Source: Lotus japonicus
Lineage: Eukaryota > Streptophyta > Magnoliopsida > Fabales > Fabaceae
Direction of reading: 5' to 3'
Assembly (NCBI RefSeq): GCF_012489685.1
Contig: NC_080041.1
Location: 22,879,802-22,943,801, forward strand
Length of the DNA: 64,000 nucleotides
Below, one piece after another: positions 1 through 11,320 of this stretch (its first letter is position 1; every line of letters begins with the position of its first letter). A program made the translations under genes and the position numbers. Under the pieces are notes generated by a model. It ran no database searches, was not told where the DNA came from, and saw only the letters and a program-made list of their open reading frames with translations.

Positions 1-1169
1 ATAAATCAAAGTCTTAAATTCATTCAAGAAATCTGGAATCTTAATTTTCGCAAGACAGTTTTGCTGAATATGCCATCCACAAAGCCTATGAGTAGCATTA
101 GGAAACACAACCTTTACTACTTCACGCATAGATTTGTCTCCATCAGTCACAACAGCTTTGGGTTGCTTTCCAAACATAGCTTCATCCAAGGCTTTCAGGA
201 CCCATTTGTAAGTCTCAATGGTCTCATCACAAACCAAGGCACATGCAAAAATTGTAGTCTCCTTGTGATGATTGTAGCCAGAAAAGATAAAAACCGGTTT
301 GTTGTACTTGTTCTTCTTGTAGGTGCTGTCAAAAACAATGACATCTCCAAACGCTTGGTAATCAAGGCGACTTGTTCCATCGCACCAAAACAAGTTTTCA
401 AGATTTTCTTCACCTGATCTTGTGAATTTGAAAAAAACATGGGATCCTTCTCCCCCTTACGCTGCAAATAACTCAATGCACTGGCTGCATCTCCAGCACC
501 TAAACTTATCCTTTTCTTCTTATCAACATGATTATATAAGTCCTTTTTCAAAAAGCCCACCGATTCATGCCCACCTTTCTGACCCATCAAAAGCCCCATT
601 ATGTTGCAACTTCTCACCCCATACAGCTTTAGACTGTCTACTTGAGCCTTGTCACCATCAGTCAATCCCCTGAATGAGGGCATTAAATGAACGTGGGATG
701 CAGGTGTCAACCCATGATTGTGTTCTAGTTCAAATAGCACAACCTTCCACTTGCTTGAGTCTGCATGAAAACGGACACGAAACTTTGCTGGGCAAGCAAC
801 TCTGGTAATAGGCTTTGCTTCTTTGACTCGGCTAACCTTATTCAAATGCTTCTCATGTCTCTCACCTTCCCTATTACACACCAGTTGACGACTAATAATA
901 TTACCCTTTCGATCACGACGGACATCATCTTTCCTTGCACCAAAACCTTTGAAATGGGCATAGTGTTGGTAAAATTCAACAGCATCCTTCTCAGAACAAA
1001 ACACCAGCTCCCTTATCTCATCAGCTGTCAAGTCAGGGATTAATTTGCAACGATCTGGATTAGAATTCTCATTATTGCCATCATCAGCCACAGCCTCAGA
1101 ATCATCATCCTCACTCATACCTCCATCATTAGACAAGTCAATAGAGAAATATTCATTCACATCTGCCAT
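1..1169 (-). pseudogene. FAR1/FHY3-like (FAR1-related / MULE-derived) protein, partial and frameshifted
   Basis: Reads right to left and runs off the left edge. The chosen ATG is at 1169-1167 (MADVNEYFSID); an upstream in-frame ATG at 1214 lies behind a possible splice acceptor (GCATAG). The N-terminus is acidic. A FAR1 DNA-binding domain follows, with the pattern AVEFYQHYAHFKGFGARKDD, then Cys residues in LVCNRE and VACPAKF and the closing HNH of ELEHNHG, typical of WRKY-GCM1-type zinc fingers. After about residue 245 the frame breaks at the seven-A run at 431-437. The other frame then continues with FWCDGTSRLDY, VFDSTYK and VVTDGDKS, the start of a MULE transposase domain with two of its acidic catalytic residues. 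The family comprises light-signalling transcription factors domesticated from Mutator transposases, plus the transposases themselves. I cannot tell which this is. One extra A would restore the frame, so a recent mutation or a base-call error are both possible. Confidence 0.75.
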
Positions 1170-2145
1170 GGCAGCAAACCTATGCAACGAAACCAATAAA
1201 TAAGTACAACACAAAGATTTTAAGTAAACAAAACCTGATTTTCGAAAACAACGAAATCAATTTTGTAAACCTTAAACGAAAAAAATTTCATTCCGATTTT
1301 TTAAACCCTAAACCCACCGATTCAAAAGCTTAAACCCAAAAGCACAATACCCAAAATGCGATTTAAACCCTAAACCCAGATTCAAAACCCACAAATATAA
1401 GAACCCCTGAATTTGAAATCAAACAACAGCAACGAATAATAGATGGGGATCCCTAATAGATTAGGAAAATGCGATTTTAGAACCAAAACAGACTAAACCC
1501 AGATTCAGAAACGGACTGTGCTATTTGATGAAGAAGCTGGAACGTGAAGAAGCTCGAACGACAATGAAGAAGCTGGAACGTGAAGAAGCTGATGACGACA
1601 ATGGTCCTCGTGTGCGAAAAACGAACAATGAAGAAGCTGGAAGGTGAAAAAGCTGATACTATTTAGGGTTCAAGGAAGAAGAAGAAGAAAATGGGTTGAA
1701 CTCAGAATACGAATAAGCTTGGTAAAAATTCTCAATGATGGTTAAAAGATAATATACAACTTTCAAACAATTGCTAAAAGGCCCCTCTGAAAATAAAATA
1801 TAAAACATTTTTGATTTTCTAAAAAACAATTCAAATTTGAACAGAAAAAAGAAAATTTGAAAATACTAATACACATGACAGCATATTATTTGCTAAAAGG
1901 GTTGGAGGCACCACACCCTTAAAAATAGGGGGGCACCACAGAATTTACCTTCAATCTTTTGCTTTTGTAACAAATTAGTACTATAAAACATCAAAGAGTT
2001 ATGTTTAAAAAAAATCTTACTATTATCAATTTTATTCCAATCTCAATAACATTCCAACAAAATCACCAGCTACATAATTAAAATTAATATTCTCAATTAT
2101 TATTATCATCACTATGTATAATCCCGTAATTTATAATTTATAATA
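1170..2145. other. Upstream region of the FAR1-like gene, no other gene seen
   Basis: AT-rich DNA with several copies of the motif AAACCCTAAACCC around 1300-1390, which looks like plant 5' leader or intron sequence for the minus-strand gene. It holds the short degenerate tandem repeat listed separately. No credible coding frame. Confidence 0.5.
1528..1663. repeat. Degenerate tandem repeat, about 36-bp unit
   Basis: The unit starts ATGAAGAAGCTGGAA at 1528, 1564 and 1628, and the first two copies are 36 bp apart. The third is shifted by a 28-bp insertion containing GATGACGACAATGG. On the minus strand it lies in the presumed 5' leader of the FAR1-like gene. Confidence 0.7.
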
Positions 2146-2155
2146 CTAAAATATT

Positions 2156-2284
2156 GAGTTATGATACGTATACACCTCACTTCTTTTTCACATTTATTTT
2201 TTATCTATTTCTCTTTTCTCTATTATCTCTCTATTTCTCCACCTCTTCACACCTCAAAAGTGAGGTATGAAGAAATGATTATTC
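2156..2284 (+). mobile_element. Hairpin MITE, copy A (Mutator-type target duplication)
   Basis: A pyrimidine-rich element of about 129 bp. It starts GAGTTATGATACGTATACAC and ends with a hairpin (CTTCACACCTC, loop, GTGAGGTATGAAG) followed by AAATGATTATTC. The 9-bp sequence CTAAAATAT flanks it directly at 2146-2154 and 2285-2293, with one extra T at the left junction. The same ends and hairpin recur at 22572-22752 and 29698-29876. It has no coding capacity. A 9-bp duplication suggests mobilisation by a Mutator-like transposase. Confidence 0.75.
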
Positions 2285-2332
2285 CTAAAATATCTAATGG
2301 CATGGGTTCTAATTTTGCACAAGTTGTGCATA

Positions 2333-2505
2333 GATGAGTAGCTCAGTTGGCAGCGCAGACTGATTGTGTGGGAAGAGCTCTCGGGTTCGATCCCCACACA
2401 ATACACTCTGGGGAAAGGATGAAGAGTCTTAATTGTGGCTAAATCTCGAATCTGGTGGCATCCAAAGGGTGACCGCGATACCATATGTTTATACCAAAAA
2501 AAAAA
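2333..2505 (+). mobile_element. tRNA-derived SINE
   Basis: The head has both internal RNA polymerase III promoter boxes: A box TAGCTCAGTTGG at 2339-2350 and B box GGTTCGATCC at 2384-2393. There is no acceptor stem after the B box, so it is not a tRNA gene. A tRNA-unrelated body of about 100 bp follows, and the element ends in a run of ten A at 2496-2505, as expected for target-primed retroposition. The exact 5' end is uncertain, and no target duplication could be matched by eye. Confidence 0.7.
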
Positions 2506-2779
2506 GTAACTACTAAGAAGGCGTTGGAGTTATATGCGAACTTTGTTATTTTCACATTTATTTTCTCTTACATATTATTTTTATTTATTTTTCTTTTTAT
2601 CTCTCATTTATTTTATCACATTATTATCACATCATTTATTTCTCTCTCATTTATTTATATATTTCTCTAGAGAGAAATTATCATTTTCATTGAGTCAGAT
2701 TCCCAAATTGTTTAATTTGTAATTGTATGGCTGGCTTATAGTGGCAATAATTTGTAATTTTCATAAAAGGTGTTGAATG

Positions 2780-2964
2780 TGTTAGGAGAAATAGAAAAGA
2801 CGAAGAGAGAGCATAAGAGAAAGATGTGCTAGGGTTTCATTGGAGGCAAACAATTGTCTAAGAGTATTACAATAAGAGACAAAGCAAAGTTTAAATAGGT
2901 CAAGAGTAAAAGACTATACTACCCATAAAACATAAATAATTAAATAAGACAATATTATCTAACA
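2780..2964 (-). repeat. Copia 3' LTR
   Basis: 185 bp, with termini TG...CA in the direction of transcription. It differs from the other LTR at seven positions. At all seven this copy has C or G on the plus strand where the other has T or A. Confidence 0.95.
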
Positions 2965-2976
2965 TCCCCCTCAAAC
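2965..2976 (-). promoter_or_regulatory. Copia polypurine tract
   Basis: On the minus strand the sequence GTTTGAGGGGGA immediately precedes the 3' LTR. This is the expected position and composition for the plus-strand priming site. Confidence 0.75.
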
Positions 2977-5900
2977 TCACGATGCATCAACTGGAACAGG
3001 AAGCATCGAGAGTTTGCCAATCAAGAAACGAAAACGCCTAGCAGAATGAGACTTAGTAAACAAGTCAGCAAGCTGCATGGAGGAGGACACAAATGGCAAG
3101 GTGATAGTCCCCTGCTGAAAATGATGTCTAGTGAAATGACAATCAATCTCAATGTGCTTGGTGCGTTCATGAAAGACTGAGTTGCGAGTGATCTGGATGG
3201 CACTCATATTATCACAATACATAGGAGTAGGTGCAGTAAGAGAAACAACCATGGATTCAAGTAGCCATCGCAACCAAACAATTTCTGCAGTAGTGGATGC
3301 CATGGCACGATATTCAGCTTCAGTAGAAGATCAAGAGACAACAGCTTGCTTCTTACTTTTCCAAGAAATAAGAGAATCTCCGAGGAAAATGCAAAAACCA
3401 GTGGTAGATTTCCTATCAAAGGGTGAACCAGCCCAATCAGCATCAGAGTAAGCACGCAGCTCCAATGAGGAAGAAGAAGGGAATAAGAGGCTTTGAAACT
3501 GAGTGCCTCGAAGATAATGAAGAATGCGAAGAACAGCTGCCTAATGAACTGTAGTAGGGGAGGAAACAAACTGACTAACAACATGCACTGCATAGGTAAT
3601 GTCGGGTCTAGTAATGGTAAGATACACCAAGCTGCCAACAAGAGTGCGATGCAAAGTATGATCTTCCAAATGAACACCATCAGATGAGTTATATCGAGTA
3701 TTCAGTTCAAGAGGAGTGTCAACTGTTCGAGTAACAGAGAGACGAGCTTGTGCAAGAATGGTGAAAATGTACTTTGATTGAGAAAGGAGATAACCTCGAG
3801 GGGAATAGTCAACCTCAATTCCTAGAAAGTAACGAAGAGTACCCAAATCCTTCATCTCAAATTGTTTAGCCAATTGAAGTTTCAAATTCGTAATCCCAAC
3901 AACATCATCCCCAGTAATAATCATATCATCAACATAAAGAGAGAGCAGAATACGACTATGAGGAGAGCATTTGACAAACAATGCAGAGTCATGGGGGCTG
4001 GAGGTGAAACCAAGGGATTCAATCACAATGGAAAACTTCTCAAACCAAGCACGAGGGGCTTGCTTAAGCCCGTAGAGAGCCTTCTTCAACTTGCAAACTT
4101 CACCTGGATTATGAGAAACACCTGGTGGAGGAACCATATAAACCTCTTCCTGTAGATCACCATTCAAGAAGGCATTTTTAACATCTAGTTGGGAAATATG
4201 CCACTGACGAACAGACGCAACTGCAATGAGGGTCCGAATAGTGGTCATTTTAGCAACATGAGCAAAGGTTTCTTCATAATCCATATCATACTGCTGAGAA
4301 AACCCCTTAGCAACCAAACAAGCTTTGTATCTCTCAATTGACCCATCAGACTTGGTTTTGATCTTATAAACCCAACGAGAACCAATTGCAGTTTTTCCTG
4401 GTGGAAGAGAGACAAGTTCCCAAGTATTTGTCTTATGTAGAGCAGAGAGTTCTTCTTCCATAGCCTGCTGCCAACAAGGATAAAGAATTGCCTCTTTATA
4501 GGAGGAGGGCTCAGACAAGCTATGAATGGAGGTTAAAAATGAAGCAAATGAAGTGGAATAGAGAGAATAAACAAAATCAGGCTTTTGAGTGGACTTACGG
4601 TCACGGTGAGGACGATGAGGTTGAGGATCTACAATCTCAGAAGTTGCTTGGGGAGGCATGGGGGCAGATGAAGCTTCGGGAGTAGCAGAACTACTAGTGT
4701 CGACCCTGCAAAGCTCAACATGAGAGTTAGTTTGACTATCGGGAACAAGGGGAGCATCTGTGATGGCCGAATCTGTAGAAAAGGGATCAATGCGAATGAG
4801 ATCAGATTTGGTAAGGTCATGTGTACTAGAAGGAACAGTGTAAAAAGGAATATGTTCAAGAAACACGACATGGCGAGAGACATACAATTTTTTACTTGTA
4901 GGGTCATAACAACGATAACCTTTTTGACCATCACCATAACCAAGAAAGACACAAATTGATGAACGAGATGACAACTTACTACGTTCTACATGCGGACGAA
5001 GAACAAAGGAAGTAGAACCAAAGACTCGCAATGTAGAATAATCAGGAGCATTACCATATAATTTTTCAAAAAGGGACAAACCTGAAGTGAGAGAGGTAGG
5101 GATTCTGTTAATAACATGAACAGAAGTGAGGACAGCTTCCCCCCAAAACTCACTAGGAACAGAAGCAGACAGGAGAAGAGAACGAGCAGTTTCAACAATA
5201 TGACGATGCTTTCTTTCAGCAACTCTATTATGTTCAGGAGTATCGGTACAAGACGTCTAATGAGAAGTACCATCAGATGCAAGGAGTTCAGTAAACTTTT
5301 TAGAAGTATACTCACCGCCTAAATCACATCGAAAGCACTTAATAACAGCATTATGTTGAGTTTTAACCATAGCACGAAACATATGATAGACAGTTATAAA
5401 ATTATAACGATGTTTCATAAGATAAACCCAACAGTAACGAGTGCAATCATCAATGAAAGATACATAATATCTAGAACTACCTTTAGTAGCAATTGGGGAT
5501 GGACCCCATACATCAGAATGAATTAAGTCAAAAGGTGCAACAGAAATTGAGACACTTTTACTAAAGGGCAAAGCAAAAAACTTAGCAAGTTTGCAACCAC
5601 AACAATCAGAAATATCATTAGCTTGCAACTTTCCTAAAGCTCCTGTAGAAACTAAGTATTTCAAACGGGAGAAAGAAACATGACCAAGACGAGAATGCCA
5701 TAAATAAAACTTAGAAGAGGACGGAGTCAAACGAAAGGACGACTAGTCTGCACTAGTAGCTGCAACATCTGGACTTCGTAGCTCTTCCAAAACATAAAGT
5801 CCCCCATATCTACGACCTGCCCCAATCAGCCTCTGAGACCGCAAATCCTGCACATAACAATAGGTGGAAGAAAAGGAAAGTAAGCAACCAGAATCACATA

Positions 5901-7239
5901 ACTGACTTATAGAAATAAGACCCACACATAATTTAATAATGTAATAGACATCTGGAATAGATAAACGAGATGTGGAAACAGAACCAATTCCTGCTACAGG
6001 TAAAGGTGTGCCATCAGCTGTTACAATAGGTACAGTTGAAATAGGGTGTATGGATACAAATGATTTGAGATCAGGTGACATGTGATGACATGCTCCAGAG
6101 TCAAGGATCCACAAGGATGGAAAAATACCTGAGGGACTGGTGGAGGACAAACCTACGTTGGACTCGGCAGAAGATTGTGCAGCAGACATAACAGACATGA
6201 AATATGAGTGTGTGGAAGACGGTACAGGCATGGCTGACGATTGTGCAACAAGAAATTTGTTGAATTGTGCAGCAAGATCATCTAAGGAAGGACCAGAAAC
6301 AGATTGGCTCTCATCAAACACAGGAGTAACTGCATTAGTATTAGGTGTCGGAGGCCTGAAATTCTTAAAGTTGCTTTGGTTGAACTGACTCGGAGGCTTC
6401 CATTGAGAGGATTGTTGTGTTTGTTGTGCCTTGTTCATCAATTTTGGGCATTGGGCTTTCCAATGCCCTTTGTGCTTACAAAAGCTACATTCATCAAGAC
6501 CAACTTTTCCATGAGATTTTCCTTTAAAAGGAGGGGCAACAAGAACAGGAGAATTTGGACTTTGAAGAATTCCTTTGTCAACCTTTCCTTTATCAGATTG
6601 AGACTTAAAGTGAACTTCTTCAGCTATCAATTCACTAACAACTGAATCAACAGATGGAAGAGGATTACGATGCAGAATCGACCCACGTATCCCCTCAAAA
6701 TCATTTCGAAGAGCCATTAGAAATTGAACTAGACGTTGTTCCTCTCTATGTTTACTGTACGGTGCAAAAGCACTCAGTTCTGCAGATTCAGTGAGGGCCA
6801 ACTGATCCCAGAGGTCAGACATGGCAGAATAGAACTCTTGAATGCTCATGTCATCTTGTTGGAGAGCTCGAATGTCAATTTACAGCTGATATTGCTTGGC
6901 AAAATTGGACTGCGCATACAACTTTTTCAAATGATCCCAAACCTCCTTCGCTGTTTCAAATTTTGCTAACTGAAAGTCAATAGACTGCATAACAGAATTA
7001 TTAATCCAAGTAATAATCTTTGAGTTATTTGCTTCCCAAGATTCGAGCTCCGTTTCATATTTTCCATCTTTCTTGTCTTTTGGTGTTTGAGAAGTGCCCG
7101 AAACATAACCCCACATTCTTTTGTCTTTCAAAAAATTCTTCAGTACATAGCTCCAATATGGATAATTTTTACCATTCAATTGCACACTAATTACTTGAAG
7201 TGAATCATCTTTTTTACCGGCCATTGCAAATAGAGACAA
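2977..7239 (-). pseudogene. Copia gag-pol polyprotein, five in-frame stops
   Basis: One continuous frame of 1421 codons with no frameshift but five stop codons at 6880-6882 (TAA), 5743-5745 (TAG), 5257-5259 (TAG), 3541-3543 (TAG) and 3331-3333 (TGA). Visible in order are: gag; a CCHC zinc knuckle CSFCKHKGHWKAQC; protease active site WILDSGACHH; the pre-integrase motif LWHSRLGHVS; integrase core with HSDVWGPSP and FIDDCTRYCW; reverse transcriptase with LDVKNAFLNGDL and the catalytic YVDDMIITGDD; and RNase H with TAEIVWLRWLLES. TAG and TGA can each arise by a single C-to-T or G-to-A change from a sense codon. The start may be 7239 or the second ATG at 7224. Confidence 0.93.
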
Positions 7240-7508
7240 AGAAATACAAATAAAAAGAGAGTGACATTAACAACAACTATATCAAAGGAACTAAGAGTCA
7301 CAGCAACTCCATCGATTACCGCAGCAGAGGATAGCAAAGGGATGAGATGTTTGCTTTGAGGTCAAACCATATAAGAAAACATGTGGTACGTGGAGCACAA
7401 AATCATCAACGAAGGAGCACAAAATTATCAACACGTGGGGAGCACTAAATCAAGAGTATATCATGTGGTGGAGCTCAAAATCAAGAGTACATCACGTGGA
7501 TCAACCAG

Positions 7509-7521
7509 CACTGTGATACCA
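7509..7521 (-). promoter_or_regulatory. Copia primer-binding site
   Basis: TGGTATCA directly abuts the 5' LTR on the minus strand and matches the complement of the initiator tRNA-Met 3' end. The ninth position departs from the usual TGGTATCAGAGC. Confidence 0.85.
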
Positions 7522-7706
7522 TGTTAGGAGAAATAGAAAAGACGAAGAGAGAGTATAAGAGAAAGATGTGCTAGGGTTTTATTGGAAACAAACAATTGTT
7601 TAAGAGTATTACAATAAGAGACAAAGCAAAGTTTAAATAGGTCAAGAGTAAAAAACTATACTATCCATAAAACATAAATAATTAAATAAGACAATATTAT
7701 CTAACA
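7522..7706 (-). repeat. Copia 5' LTR
   Basis: 185 bp and about 96 percent identical to the 3' LTR. All seven differences are transitions and all run in the same direction (T or A here). Followed by GACTG, the imperfect copy of the target duplication. Confidence 0.95.
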
Positions 7707-8188
7707 GACTGAAAAGTGAGTAAATGAATGAATTATAGTGAAGGCTGAAAAAGTGAGTGTGAGAGGGTAAGAAGCAGAAGTTACTGTGCTGGTTGGTGTC
7801 TCTTTTTCAGGAAAATGGATGCGAAAGGTGGTTTCCGGCCAGCTGACATGATGTTGACACGAGTACGGTACGAATCAGAAAAACCCTGCGCCACGCACTG
7901 TTGTTGTTGCGTTCAGCACATGGGGGACTTTGCTTCTCCAACACAACAATCACTATTTTATATTCAAAAATTTAATCAATTACTATATATAGTATCAACT
8001 TTAATTATTCGCTTCAATGCTAAAAATGTCAATACATAACTAGAAATGATTCATTTGGTAATGTTTTCTAGCACACTAAGAAGGGAATGATTCATTTGAT
8101 CTCTTTGCATATGCAATTATGCATGATGATGGTAGTTATGTCAATTACTTTGGTTTTTGTAAGTGGAAATTAACCAAAGGTAACTTGC
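7707..8188. other. Unassigned region right of the copia element
   Basis: No recognisable gene. A 74-codon frame at 7815-8039 starts MDAKGGFRPADMM and has no family I know. The rest is AT-rich. It was contiguous with 2530-2774 before the copia insertion. Confidence 0.35.
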
Positions 8189-8191
8189 TTA

Positions 8192-8590
8192 GAGCATCTT
8201 CAATGCAAAGTTTTTAGTTCTTATTTTTAGTTGAGAATTAATAACTGAGTTCTTAGCCACGGGAGGGGATGGCGTTGATTTCTTAATTCTTAAAAATAAG
8301 AACTAGGTTTTTATATAAGAAGTTTTACTTTTTGAGTTCTTAGCATAAGAAATTAATTTTTTCACTCTCATTCATTTAATTTAAGTATTGAATTAACATT
8401 TAAATTTAAATCAAAATTATATATAAATAAAAAAATATTAATATAATGGTATTGTATGATTGGATGAATAGTGCTAAGAACTTAAAACTTATTATGGGAG
8501 CAAAGTATGCGAAAAATTGCTTAAGCACATGTGGCAGTACAAGCCCACATGAATAGTGCTAAGAACTAAGAACTAGCATTAAAGATGCTC
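8192..8590. mobile_element. Tourist-like MITE (PIF/Harbinger type)
   Basis: A 399-bp element with terminal inverted repeats GAGCATCTTCAATG and (inverted) CATTAAAGATGCTC, flanked on both sides by TTA (8189-8191 and 8591-8593). TTA target duplications with this terminus are characteristic of PIF/Harbinger MITEs. It is AT-rich inside, has no coding frame, and its subterminal parts repeat variants of AGTTCTTA. Confidence 0.85.
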
Positions 8591-8615
8591 TTATAGTTAC
8601 AAAGGAGAAAATGTC

Positions 8616-9128
8616 CACTACAAGAAAAGATTTTTTTAGCCCCCAAAATTAGAACCTTCCACGACACCGATGCTAAATTTGGCTAGTTAGCATCGGAAGA
8701 ACCAATGAAAACTGCACAAAAAAATCTCTTAAGTTTATGATGAATTGTGTTAGCTAACTGGTATTTAGTGTTGGCTTTGATAGATGTCAAAATCACCGGC
8801 CAACATACTATCTGCTAGTCGAGAATTAGCGGCAGTTTAGGTCGGACGCCACATTCATCAGTAACATAAGTGTTGGCTACGACCAACGCTAATCTATCTA
8901 GGTACTACCCAATTCGCAAGCCCTGAGGGTTTGCGTCGCCTCCGGCGATGCTAATATGGACAGATTTATCCATCATCTTCCTTATAAGCCTATTCTCTTC
9001 CTCATTCCTCAAACCCTTACACGCTCAGCCTCTCCCTTATTCGCCCTTACCCATTGCATCTCCCCCTTCCTTTGCCGCCTCATTCTCAGCCTCTATTGCT
9101 ACAAGAAAATGTTGATTACCGATGGTCA
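8616..9128 (+). mobile_element. CACTA element remnant (one end)
   Basis: Begins CACTACAAGAAAAG, the standard En/Spm (CACTA) terminus, followed by subterminal motifs such as GCTAAATTTGGCTAGTTAGC and GACCAACGCTAATC. After about 300 bp it becomes a C/T-rich leader-like stretch. A degraded second copy of the terminus (CTACAAGAAAATG) occurs near 9107. No inverted partner TTCTTGTAGTG was found, so this is a truncated or solo end. It has no transposase. Confidence 0.55.
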
Positions 9129-10724
9129 TTGAGAGGGTTTTCACGTTAAAATATGGGTGTCTTTTATGTGTTTGTGATGATAAGTGGTTGTGTATATTTA
9201 TTATTGCTCGTTACAGATTATAGGCAAATTGGGGAAATTATTATCTGCAGCAAATTGCTCTGTTTGAATACTTGTTATTTCCATAAAAATCACAACAAGC
9301 CAAAAATGAAATTATAGAAGCAAACGGTAATGCTACATGCACCATCAAACACTGCATACACTTTGGAATACTTTTTTTTTCTTTTTTTCTCTTTCCTAAT
9401 CTCTTCACATCACACATTACATTTATCACTTCTCACTCATCTCTTTCCATCACTTTCTTTAGTGATCTACACCCAAAGAATATACACTAAACATGCTTGA
9501 GGCAAAAACCTTGTTTTACATATGGAGCATTGAAATGTTGCATCTCACTTTCCTAAACTCCCCAAGGCCTGTTCATTCACCAAGTTTTCCGGACAAATGT
9601 GATTTTTTAACCGTGGCAAAAACTGGGTTTATAAAGAATTAGTCGATGCTTCAAAAACTAACAAGTGTTGTTCATCATCGCTTCTTTAATTTTCTAAGCA
9701 AATTTAATAAAAAGAGTACAAGGTTGTTGATCACTGTTTTTTGTGCATCACAAATTTCTAAATTGTAGGGTGGCAATACTTACACCTGAAGCTCCTCGAG
9801 ATCTGACCAAATCTTGTTTGAGTTCTTCGTATGAATTATTTTTCAACATGTTTCGAGGGTCAGCAGCTCTGCACTAGGGCCTCCTTTGTCTACGACAATA
9901 ATGCCTATTGCTATCCATAATTGCCTCCTTCCCATCTCTAATTGCATTGTCTTCATTCCAATCATGCATGTTCCGCATTCCAATTTCCATCTCACATCTA
10001 AATATAATTTTCTCTTAACAACTCTTCAAAATTATACATATAATTAATTTTCTCACATCTAAATATAATTTCCATCTCACGTCTAAATATATATATTTGA
10101 ATCCATATCATTTTCATTCATATTAACATTCCCATTTTCAAAATAAATATTAACATTCCCGCCCCACATTTACAGGCACAAAATGAAAAATGGAAAGAAA
10201 TAAAAAATATGATATATTATGTGATAGAAAATGAAATGAGCAGAAAAAAAAAGGAGTGAGTGGAAATAAGATGGAAGATAAAAAAATATCTATGAATCAA
10301 AATCTCGGAGGTTGTCGGTTACAGGTTTTCAAAAAGAAAAATGTTACAGACCGCTTGAGCCGTTAATAATTAGGTGGTAAATAATTTTTTCGCAGGATAG
10401 TTACTATCACCTTATTGATGATAGTCGCGGTTGTTTTAAAAAATGAAATTTTCGTGAACCGAGAACTTGGAATACTGACGTTCGTCAATAACCTATAAAT
10501 ATCCTGAAAAAATTCGTTGTTAAGTTAAAGAGGTGTTTGTAGACTCTCTTACTCACACATCTTTCTTCTTCCTCACTTTCATATAAATTACGAATAATGA
10601 TACTTTTAAAGGCCTCAAAGCGCTTCTTTTACTGTAGATAAGATTGACTTTTTTATTTGCAATAAAAACTGTTTTCTTTGTACAAATGAAATCAATTACT
10701 CGACAGAAAAAGTTGTGGGTAAGA
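9129..10724. other. Unassigned AT-rich intergenic region
   Basis: No credible coding frame or RNA gene. It contains a pyrimidine-rich stretch near 9370-9450 and repeated phrases such as CACATCTAAATATAATTT near 9990 and 10055. It looks like decayed transposon DNA that I cannot assign. Confidence 0.35.
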
Positions 10725-11320
10725 TTTTTTTGAAAATGAAAAGAACTAGTATTATTATGAAAATTCGAAAGTCTATGCCAAAACAGGCAACATAACCAGT
10801 ACAATGTCTAACAGACTGAGCAAAAATAAAACCCCCCACCAACCCGCAAAGTGGCACTAACATCATCCCAAGCACGAGCCTCATTAAAACCTTACTGAGA
10901 AAAACCCAGTGGGAAAAACCCCAGTAAGGAAAAAGAGTACCACATGCTTGAGATAGCCACTCTGCTACAAAATACAAAAAACCAAGCTCATATGAAACTC
11001 TGCACTGAAACCACGACTCCCTCATATGTAGGAAATGGTCAGCCACATGAAGTTAACAATGCTAATAACTTAATAGCATCAGGAACAAGTGTTGAAACAC
11101 ACCAGCGGCATCCAATACTCAAACATACAACACAATGACCACATAGATATCAGCCATAAAAGATAGTACCCGCGAGGCAAATATACTTCCAGCCCATGAA
11201 GCATAAAATATAATACTCCATTTGTATCCATAACTCCAGCACTCCCACCTTTTACACAGGACCCCTCCAAACAATCACACGAGTCTGCACTATAGCCAAA
11301 CCCACAACACCGAAGTTCTC

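Larger units (their letters stand above)
2780..7706 (-). mobile_element. Ty1/copia LTR retrotransposon, complete structure, inactivated
   Basis: A 4927-bp element on the minus strand. Two 185-bp LTRs (TGTTAG...CTAACA) bound it. A primer-binding site complementary to the initiator methionine tRNA adjoins the right-hand (5') LTR and a polypurine tract adjoins the left-hand (3') LTR. Flanks are GAATG (2775-2779) and GACTG (7707-7711), a 5-bp target duplication with one mismatch. The domain order gag, protease, integrase, reverse transcriptase, RNase H is that of Ty1/copia (Pseudoviridae). Five in-frame stops disable it. LTR divergence of 7 in 185 positions indicates an older insertion than the gypsy element at 31195. 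Confidence 0.95.

Noticed and set aside
2333..2400. tRNA gene
   Set aside because: A and B boxes are present but there is no acceptor stem or proper anticodon arm, and an A tail follows 100 bp later. Called a SINE.
7815..8039. Small protein gene (74 codons)
   Set aside because: No recognisable family, no promoter or splice context, and length within chance expectation.
9345..9480. Fourth copy of the hairpin MITE
   Set aside because: The pyrimidine-rich interior is similar, but the shared ends, hairpin and flanking duplication are absent.
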